From contig DKBC01000073.1 in the NCBI GenBank assembly GCA_002451065.1, positions 2,905 through 8,358 on the forward strand: a stretch of DNA of 5,454 nucleotides, given 5' to 3'. Below, in pieces: positions 1 through 5,454 of this stretch; positions within the stretch are counted from its first letter, which is position 1; every line of letters starts with the position of its first letter. The notes beneath the pieces were generated by a model, which was given only the letters and a program-made list of their open reading frames with translations, was not told the DNA's origin and searched no databases. The stretch is from Betaproteobacteria bacterium UBA6910. GTDB taxonomy: Bacteria > Pseudomonadota > Gammaproteobacteria > Burkholderiales > UBA6910. A program made the translations under genes and the position numbers.

Positions 1-276
1 TTCATCGGCGCCCGCTCCGAGGTGGTGGAGGGCGTGATCGTGGGTGCGGGCTCCGTGATTTCCATGGGCGTCTACATCGGCCAAAGCACCCGCATCTACA
101 ATCGGGAGACCGGCGAGATCGGCTATGGCCGGATTCCCCCGGGTTCGGTGGTGGTGTCGGGCAATCTGCCCTCGGCGGACGGCAAGTACAGCCTCTATTG
201 CGCCGTCATCGTCAAGCAGGTGGACGCCAAGACCCGCGCCAAGACCGGCATCAACGAATTGCTGAGAGGCACCTGA
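1..276 (+). CDS. dapD: DapD, tetrahydrodipicolinate N-succinyltransferase (3' end only)
   Basis: The reading frame is open from the first base of the window and stops at TGA 274-276, leaving 91 C-terminal residues of a protein that is about 274 residues long in E. coli, so roughly two thirds lies upstream of the window. DapD transfers a succinyl group from succinyl-CoA to tetrahydrodipicolinate in the cytoplasmic diaminopimelate/lysine pathway. The fragment covers the last coils of the left-handed beta-helix and the C-terminal region. Recognisable family segments are [66 protein letters not shown] and the closing KTGINELLR, all close to E. coli DapD as I remember it. An internal ATG at 22 is not the start. 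dapE, two genes downstream on the same strand, acts later in the same succinylase branch. Identification is firm; the N-terminal half cannot be judged. Confidence 0.96.
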   Translation, partial: FIGARSEVVEGVIVGAGSVISMGVYIGQSTRIYNRETGEIGYGRIPPGSVVVSGNLPSADGKYSLYCAVIVKQVDAKTRAKTGINELLRGT

Positions 277-293
277 GCGCGGATTCCCCGCGC
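277..293 (+). other. Small GC hairpin directly after the dapD stop
   Basis: GCGCGG (277-282) and CCGCGC (288-293) form a perfect 6-bp stem around a 5-nt loop, starting on the base after the dapD stop codon. It is followed by a C-rich stretch and no run of T, so it does not meet the usual pattern of an intrinsic terminator. It could slow polymerase or protect the 3' end of a processed dapD message, but in DNA this GC-rich a six-pair stem can also arise by chance. Confidence 0.3.
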
Positions 294-321
294 CCCGCCT
301 CCAATCCTAAAGGAGACGACC

Positions 322-1479
322 ATGTTCCTGGCTCCCCTGCTCAAGCTCATGTCAGACAAGAAGGCGTCGGACCTGTTCTTCACCGTGGGCGCCCCGATCA
401 ATATCAAGATCAACGGCGTGTGCACTCCCCTCAACAACGAGCCGGTGAAACCGGATCTCGTGAATCAGGTGTGCGGCGAGCTCATGAACGAAGAGCAGCG
501 CCAGACGTTCGCGGCCAACATGGAGATGAACTTCTCCTTCCGGGTGCGGGATGTCGGCAACTTCCGGGTCAACGTGTTCCGCCAGCGCAACATGTCGGCG
601 GTGGTGATCCGCTTCATCAACACTTCGGTTCCTTCCATCCAGGAACTGAACCTGCCCCCGGTCCTGAAGGACCTGATCATGGAAAAACGGGGGCTGGTGT
701 TCGTGGTCGGATCCACCGGATCGGGGAAGTCCACGACGCTCGCCTCCATGATCGAGCACCGGAACCTGAGCCGCAGCGGCCACATCCTGACCATCGAGGA
801 TCCCATCGAATACCTGTTCCGCCACAAGAAGTCCCTGATCAACCAGCGCGAGGTCGGTCAGGACACCCTGTCTTACAACAACGCACTGGTCAACGCCATG
901 CGCGAGGCGCCGGATGTGATGATGATCGGCGAGGTGCGGGAGCGGGAGACCCTCCGGCACGCACTCATTTATGCCCAGACCGGCCACCTCTGCCTGACAA
1001 CCCTGCACGCCAACAACAGCTACCATGCCCTGAACCGGATCGTGAACTTCTTCCCCTACGACGTGCGGGACGCGCTCAAGGCCGACCTCTCCATGAGTCT
1101 GCGGGCCATCATCTCCCAGCGCTTGGTGCGCGGCGTGGACGGCAAGCTGCTGCCGGCGGTGGAGGTGCTGCTCAACACCAAGCACGTGGCCGAACTGATC
1201 AAGAAGGGGGAGTTCGACCAGATCAAGGAGGCCATGGAGCAGAGCCTGACCCCGGGTTCCCAGACCTTCGAGCAGGCCCTGTTCGATCTGCTCAAGAGCG
1301 GCCGCATCAGCCGGGAAGAGGCCATGGCGAGCGCCGACTCGCCCACCAACCTGGCTGCGCTTCTGGACTACTCCGAGAAGGTGGAGACCAGCCAGCCTCG
1401 CCGGGGGACCGTCGCGGGCGCGAAACCCACTTCGTCTTTTGACCATATCGCCATTGATGCCAATATGCTCGACAAGTAG
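322..1479 (+). CDS. pilU: PilT/PilU-family type IV pilus motor ATPase, PilU-like
   Basis: A 385-residue hexameric secretion-type ATPase that would act at the cytoplasmic base of the type IV pilus, powering or assisting pilus retraction. Visible motifs are Walker A GSTGSGKST at 130-138 (K136), an Asp box ILTIEDPIEY at 155-164, Walker B APDVMMIGEVRE at 196-207 (E204) and a His box TGHLCLTTLHANN at 220-232 (H222, H229). The N-terminal PAS-like domain covers roughly residues 1-105. The C-terminal segment LIKKGEFDQIKEAMEQS resembles PilU (IRKGEVHELKEVMKRS in Pseudomonas, from memory), and I do not see the AIRNLIRE motif typical of PilT. Residues from about 350 to 385 form a polar tail with no recognised domain. 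The start is supported by AAGGAG at 310-315, six bases before the ATG. It lies 45 nt after dapD and 30 nt before dapE. No pilT partner is in the window, so this may be an extra paralogue rather than the main PilU; the subfamily is less certain than the family. Confidence 0.9.
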   Translation: MFLAPLLKLMSDKKASDLFFTVGAPINIKINGVCTPLNNEPVKPDLVNQVCGELMNEEQRQTFAANMEMNFSFRVRDVGNFRVNVFRQRNMSAVVIRFINTSVPSIQELNLPPVLKDLIMEKRGLVFVVGSTGSGKSTTLASMIEHRNLSRSGHILTIEDPIEYLFRHKKSLINQREVGQDTLSYNNALVNAMREAPDVMMIGEVRERETLRHALIYAQTGHLCLTTLHANNSYHALNRIVNFFPYDVRDALKADLSMSLRAIISQRLVRGVDGKLLPAVEVLLNTKHVAELIKKGEFDQIKEAMEQSLTPGSQTFEQALFDLLKSGRISREEAMASADSPTNLAALLDYSEKVETSQPRRGTVAGAKPTSSFDHIAIDANMLDK

Positions 1480-2646
<1,167 letters not shown>

Positions 2647-2650
2647 AGCG

Positions 2651-3613
2651 ATGGCCCATCGCGCGCGGAACGGCCTCGCCACCCTGCGCGACCTGCTTCG
2701 CTTAGCCGTCAGCCGCTTTCAGGAAGCGGGCCTGCATTTCGGCCACGGCAGTGACAACGCCTACGACGAGGCGGCCTACCTCATCCTGCATACCCTGCAC
2801 CTCCCCCTGGACCGCCTGGAGCCGTTTCTTGACGCGCGCCTGACGGACCCGGAAATCGCGAACGTGCTGCGGATAATTGAGCGCCGCACCAAGGAGCGGA
2901 TTCCCGCCGCCTATCTCACCCGCGAGGCCTGGCTCGGCGAGCATCGCTTCTACGTGGACGAGCGGGTCATCGTTCCCCGCTCCCATATCGCCGGGATGCT
3001 GCAGGAGCGGCTTGCGCCGTGGCTGCCAGATCACCGTGCGATGCACTCGGTGCTCGACCTCTGCACCGGGTCCGGCTGCCTGGCCATCATCGCCGCTCTC
3101 GCGTTTCCCGAATCGCAAGTGGATGCCACCGACATCTCGCCGGAGGCGCTGGAAGTCGCGCGGCGCAACGTCGTCGATTACGGCCTCGAGCATCGGGTTC
3201 GGCTGCTGGCGTCGGACCTGTTCCGGAGCCTCGGAACCGAGCGCTACGACCTGATCATCAGCAATCCGCCCTACGTCACTTCGGACTCCATGAACCGGCT
3301 TCCGCGGGAGTACCGCCACGAGCCGCGACTGGCCCTGGCCGGCGGCGAGGACGGACTGGACGCGGTGCGGGTCATCCTGCGGGAAGCGCGCAGGCACCTC
3401 AACAAGAATGGTTTGCTGGTGGTGGAAGTGGGCAGGGGCCGCCGGGCGGTGGAGACGGCATTCCCGCGGCTTCCCTTCAATTGGGTCGAGACCGCTTCCG
3501 AGGAGGAGTGCGTTTTCTTGCTGCAGAGGGGCGACCTTCCCCCCGCCCCTGGCCCGGGCGCGGCTGGCGCCGCGGGGTCCGCACCGGCGCGGAAGCGAGG
3601 GCGGACCCACTGA
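2651..3613 (+). CDS. prmB: PrmB, 50S ribosomal protein L3 glutamine N5-methyltransferase
   Basis: A 320-residue SAM-dependent methyltransferase of the HemK/PrmA-C type that would methylate a glutamine of ribosomal protein L3 using a GGQ-like recognition mode. An N-terminal helical domain (about 1-105) carries the PrmB signatures AYDEAAYLILHTLHLP and RIPAAYLTREAWLGEHRFYVDERVIVPRS. The Rossmann domain has SAM motif I DLCTGSGC at 136-143, the acidic motif DISPEAL at 161-167 and the catalytic NPPY at 205-208, followed by EYRHEPRLALAGG, which separates PrmB from the release-factor methyltransferase PrmC. The conserved core ends near residue 296; the last 24 residues are Gly/Ala/Pro/Arg-rich. The ATG lies 4 nt after the dapE stop with only a weak ribosome binding site, so translational coupling is probable. 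The final 137 nt overlap the convergent rluB. Function is confident; the tail is probably dispensable. Confidence 0.95.
   Translation: MAHRARNGLATLRDLLRLAVSRFQEAGLHFGHGSDNAYDEAAYLILHTLHLPLDRLEPFLDARLTDPEIANVLRIIERRTKERIPAAYLTREAWLGEHRFYVDERVIVPRSHIAGMLQERLAPWLPDHRAMHSVLDLCTGSGCLAIIAALAFPESQVDATDISPEALEVARRNVVDYGLEHRVRLLASDLFRSLGTERYDLIISNPPYVTSDSMNRLPREYRHEPRLALAGGEDGLDAVRVILREARRHLNKNGLLVVEVGRGRRAVETAFPRLPFNWVETASEEECVFLLQRGDLPPAPGPGAAGAAGSAPARKRGRTH
3477..3613. other. Antisense tail-to-tail overlap of prmB and rluB
   Basis: The last 137 nt of prmB (residues 276-320) are read on the opposite strand as about the last 45 residues of rluB. Both frames are open up to their own stop codons (prmB TGA 3611-3613; rluB TGA at 3479-3477). 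First codon positions face each other, and second positions of one gene face third positions of the other, so wobble changes in one gene alter amino acids in the other. The overlap covers conserved prmB sequence ([21 protein letters not shown]) but only the low-complexity basic tail of RluB, which suggests that rluB grew into prmB. No T-run terminator is visible, so the two transcripts probably overlap as well. Confidence 0.75.
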
Positions 3614-4475
3614 CGCCGGCCGCGGCCCCGGACGCCCCCATGAGCGCGGCAACGGCCGCCTGATCCAGCTCCAGGTACCTGCCCCGACGCAGGGACGAGG
3701 GCAGGACGATTTCGCCAAAACGAATCCGGATCAGCCGGCTCACGGCAAAACCCAGGGCCTCGAACGCCCGTCTTACCTCCCGGTAGCGTCCCTCCTTCAG
3801 CACCACCCGGTACCAGCGGTTGGCGCCGCTGCCTCCGCTCGGCTCCACCTGCTCAAACCGGGCCACCCCGTCCTCCAGCCGCACGCCCTGCTGGAGGCTC
3901 GCGAGATGATCGGGAGAAAGTTCCCCCAGAACGCGCACGGCATACTCGCGCTCCATGCCGTACCGCGGATGCATGAGACGGTTGGCCAGGTCCCCGGAGT
4001 TGGTCAGGATCAGCAGGCCTTCGGTGTTGAAATCGAGTCTGCCCACGGAGATCCACTTGCTTCCGCGCAAGCGGGGAAGCTGGTCAAAAACGCTGGGGCG
4101 CTCCTGGGGATCGTGGCGGCTCACGATCTCCCCCGCCGGCTTGTGGTAAAGCAGGACCTTGGGCCGTTCACTGGAGCGATCGAGCCGTACCGGGCGCCCG
4201 TCCACCGCGATCCGATCGGCGCCGCCGACGCGTTCCCCGATGCTCGCCACCCGATCATTCACCGTCACCCGCCCGGCGGCGATCCAGGTTTCGATTTCCC
4301 GGCGTGATCCCAGGCCCGCCCCCGCCAGCGCCTTCTGCAGCTTCTGGCTTGGGCCCGCCGCGGCCTCCCGTCGCGGGGCCACGTGCTCCCGCACGGGTCG
4401 GCGCCCGGGCCGCTTTGCCGGCGGCAATTTGCTTCGCCCCCCAGGTCGCCGTTCGCGCTTCACCTCATGCCTCAC
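3477..4475 (-). CDS. rluB: RluB, 23S rRNA pseudouridine synthase (position 2605 type)
   Basis: A 332-residue pseudouridine synthase of the RsuA/RluB/E/F family, expected to isomerise uridine 2605 in helix 93 of 23S rRNA. An S4 RNA-binding domain runs from [20 protein letters not shown] (residue 43 on) to about residue 90. The catalytic domain starts at [16 protein letters not shown] (about 108-123), and the active-site motif [20 protein letters not shown] has the catalytic Asp at 148. Further family blocks are [41 protein letters not shown] and [14 protein letters not shown]. Residue 231 is Tyr in [10 protein letters not shown] where RluB usually has Asn. Before the S4 domain there are 42 Arg/Pro/Lys-rich residues, and after about residue 280 a second basic low-complexity tail; such tails are common in RluB. 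The listed start is GTG at 4475, overlapping recR by 11 nt. A GTG at 4463 (residue 5) has the better ribosome binding site. The 3' end overlaps prmB. Confidence 0.95.
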   Translation of the reverse strand: MRHEVKRERRPGGRSKLPPAKRPGRRPVREHVAPRREAAAGPSQKLQKALAGAGLGSRREIETWIAAGRVTVNDRVASIGERVGGADRIAVDGRPVRLDRSSERPKVLLYHKPAGEIVSRHDPQERPSVFDQLPRLRGSKWISVGRLDFNTEGLLILTNSGDLANRLMHPRYGMEREYAVRVLGELSPDHLASLQQGVRLEDGVARFEQVEPSGGSGANRWYRVVLKEGRYREVRRAFEALGFAVSRLIRIRFGEIVLPSSLRRGRYLELDQAAVAALMGASGAAAGVSGSALASAPVRTPRRQPRPGQGRGEGRPSAARKRTPPRKRSRPN

Positions 4476-5073
4476 GGCGCTCGAGCACGGCCCGGGCCAG
4501 GGTCCCGCTGTCCACGTGCTCCAGCTCCCCGCCCACCGGCAGTCCCCGCGCGATGCGCGTGACCCTGAGCCCGCGCTCCCGCAGCAGTTCTCCCACGTAA
4601 TGCGCCGTGGCCTCGCCCTCGACGGTAAAATTCGTGGCCAGCACCACCTCCCTGACGATCCCGTCCTGCGCCCGCTTCAGCAGCCGGTCCAGGTGGATTT
4701 CGCGCGGACCGATGCCGTCCAGGGGCGAAAGCCTCCCCATGAGCACGAAATACATCCCGTCGTAACACTGGGCCTGCTCCATCATGAGGAGGTCTCCCGG
4801 TGTCTCCACCACACACAGCAGCGCCGCGTTGCGCCGGGAAGATCGGCACAATTCGCAAACCGCCTCCTCCGTGAAGGTGTTGCATTTTTCGCAATGGCGG
4901 ATGCGCTCCACCGCGCGCGCCAGCCCGGCCGACAGCCGCAGCGCGCCGGCGTGATCCCGCTGCAGCAAATGGTAGGCGATGCGCTGGGCCGACTTGGGCC
5001 CGATGCCCGGCAGGCAGCGCAGGGCCTCGATCAGCTCTTCCAGGGATGATGGTGTCTTCACAGAATCCAACAA
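4465..5073 (-). CDS. recR: RecR, recombination mediator protein
   Basis: A complete RecR of 202 residues, the usual length for the family. With RecO and RecF it loads RecA onto SSB-coated single-stranded DNA at gaps and stalled forks; RecR forms ring-shaped tetramers acting as a clamp. Visible in order: the helix-hairpin-helix [17 protein letters not shown] at 21-37; a four-cysteine zinc finger C61-x2-C64 ... C73-x2-C76; a Toprim domain from about residue 84 with the acidic residues E90 and D94 in VVETPGD, then [16 protein letters not shown] (108-123) and the [18 protein letters not shown] segment; and a C-terminal [16 protein letters not shown] motif. The listed start is TTG 5073; TTG 5070 and GTG 5061 are alternatives, and none has a good Shine-Dalgarno. 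The region just upstream lies inside a predicted mRNA stem. ybaB upstream and rluB downstream form the expected operon. Confidence 0.96.
   Translation of the reverse strand: MLDSVKTPSSLEELIEALRCLPGIGPKSAQRIAYHLLQRDHAGALRLSAGLARAVERIRHCEKCNTFTEEAVCELCRSSRRNAALLCVVETPGDLLMMEQAQCYDGMYFVLMGRLSPLDGIGPREIHLDRLLKRAQDGIVREVVLATNFTVEGEATAHYVGELLRERGLRVTRIARGLPVGGELEHVDSGTLARAVLERREA
4470..4473 (-). promoter_or_regulatory. Possible ribosome binding site for a downstream rluB start at 4463
   Basis: On the minus strand GAGG (4473-4470) sits six bases before GTG 4463-4461. The GTG at 4475 has no clear Shine-Dalgarno at the right distance. If 4463 is the true start, rluB begins one base after the recR TGA (4467-4465) and the protein loses only four residues of its disordered basic leader. 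Either way the arrangement suggests translation of rluB by ribosomes finishing recR. Confidence 0.4.
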
Positions 5074-5148
5074 TGCAAAGGACGCAAAGAACGTGGAGGA
5101 AAACCGTCTCGAAACTCCGGATCCTCCGCGTCCTCCGCGACCTCCGCG
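5074..5148 (-). repeat. Inverted cluster of six 9-mers forming a 26-bp mRNA hairpin before recR
   Basis: The ybaB-recR spacer contains three tandem 9-mers on the + strand (TCCTCCGCG 5122-5130, TCCTCCGCG 5131-5139, ACCTCCGCG 5140-5148) and three related 9-mers on the - strand (TCCTCCACG 5100-5092, TTCTTTGCG 5091-5083, TCCTTTGCA 5082-5074). The arms 5075-5100 and 5122-5147 face each other around a 21-nt loop. In the minus-strand transcript 19 of 26 positions are Watson-Crick pairs, five are G-U and two are mismatched (5082/5140 and 5094/5128). In plus-strand RNA five of those wobbles become A-C mismatches, so the fold favours the ybaB-recR mRNA. The stem ends at the base before the assumed recR TTG. 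It lacks a T-run and is not a typical terminator. It may be a copy of a dispersed intergenic repeat or a regulatory element limiting recR translation. Confidence 0.75.
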
Positions 5149-5169
5149 GCGAGCGCTGAAGCCGGCGGG

Positions 5170-5454
5170 CTAGAAGGGGAGTTTCATGCCGGGCGGCAGC
5201 ATGCCCGCGGTGGCGCTGGCCATTCTTTCCTGGACCGCCGCCTCCACCCTGCGCACCGCGTCGTTCACCGCGGCAGCGATCAGATCCTCCAGCATCTCCT
5301 TGTCGTCCATCACCGACGCATCGATGGCGACGCGGCGCACGTCGTGGCGGCAGTTCATGACCACTTTCACCATGCCCGCGCCGGACTGCCCCTCCACTTC
5401 TACACCGGCCAGCTGCTCCTGCATCTTTTTCATGTTTTCCTGCATCTGCTGGGC
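5170..5454 (-). CDS. ybaB: YbaB/EbfC family nucleoid-associated protein (5' end outside the window)
   Basis: The last 94 residues of a YbaB/EbfC protein, a small dimeric DNA-binding protein associated with the nucleoid. The frame is open through the window edge: codons before the ATG at 5445 read Ala-Gln-Gln, matching the family N-terminus (KQAQQMQ in E. coli YbaB), so the ATG at 5445 is internal and about 15 residues are missing. Recognisable blocks are the N-terminal coiled-coil helix [61 protein letters not shown] and the characteristic C-terminus [11 protein letters not shown]. It stops at TAG (5172-5170). recR follows after 96 nt, the common ybaB-recR pairing; dnaX often precedes it but lies outside this window. 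Confidence 0.95.
   Translation of the reverse strand, partial: AQQMQENMKKMQEQLAGVEVEGQSGAGMVKVVMNCRHDVRRVAIDASVMDDKEMLEDLIAAAVNDAVRRVEAAVQERMASATAGMLPPGMKLPF

Noticed and set aside
198..1442. Plus-strand open frame of 414 codons in a different frame from the PilU-like gene
   Set aside because: Low-complexity Arg/Gly/Pro-rich product, overlapping dapD and the PilU-like gene almost completely; a shadow of high GC at third positions.
3618..3627. Perfect 10-bp palindrome GGCCGCGGCC just after the prmB stop, considered as a bidirectional terminator
   Set aside because: It has no loop or T-run, lies within the rluB coding frame, and such GC palindromes are frequent at this base composition.
2702..3718. 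Minus-strand open frame of 338 codons opposite prmB
   Set aside because: No family motifs, and it runs antisense to the complete and conserved prmB frame.
3408..4307. Plus-strand open frame of 299 codons across the prmB end and rluB
   Set aside because: Antisense to the conserved RluB catalytic domain, with no recognisable motif; a GC shadow.
4159..5049. Plus-strand open frame of 296 codons opposite rluB and recR
   Set aside because: Antisense to the S4 domain of RluB and to nearly all of RecR; composition is Arg/Pro/Ala/Ser-rich without domain features.
5122..5148. Tandem 9-mers considered as a CRISPR or iteron array
   Set aside because: The units are 9 nt with no spacers, only three per arm, and inverted copies lie nearby, so a hairpin-forming repeat explains them better; no cas or replication gene is present.

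Overview
The window carries a compact, GC-rich, ordinary chromosomal region that looks betaproteobacterial. The basis is protein-level resemblance (a RecR with the [20 protein letters not shown] Toprim segment, a DapE whose metal ligands fall at the same residue numbers as in Haemophilus DapE, an RluB with a basic tail) together with the gene orders dapD / PilT-PilU-type ATPase / dapE / prmB and ybaB / recR / rluB. The species cannot be named from the sequence alone. Nothing suggests phage, plasmid, transposon, CRISPR or tRNA/rRNA content.

Left part, + strand (1-3613): the 3' end of dapD (lysine/diaminopimelate pathway), then a complete PilU-like type IV pilus motor ATPase, then dapE (the later desuccinylase step of the same pathway), then prmB (ribosomal protein L3 glutamine methyltransferase). 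The spacers are 45, 30 and 4 nt, no convincing terminator lies between the genes, and all point the same way, so a single operon is likely. Two genes of the succinylase branch of lysine and peptidoglycan-precursor synthesis therefore flank a pilus motor gene.

Right part, - strand (5454 down to 3477): the 5'-truncated ybaB (nucleoid-associated protein), recR (RecFOR recombination mediator) and rluB (23S rRNA pseudouridine synthase). recR and rluB overlap or abut, depending on the rluB start. ybaB and recR are separated by 96 nt holding a striking structured repeat: six degenerate 9-mers arranged three against three, which would fold in the ybaB-recR mRNA into a stem of about 26 bp ending directly at the presumed TTG start of recR.

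The two operons converge and actually overlap: the last 137 nt of prmB are also the last 137 nt of rluB on the other strand, so both low-complexity C-terminal tails are encoded antisense to each other with no room for a separate terminator.

I found no new multi-gene system. The observations most worth following up are the ybaB-recR hairpin repeat, the prmB/rluB antisense overlap and the PilU-like gene inside a dap operon.
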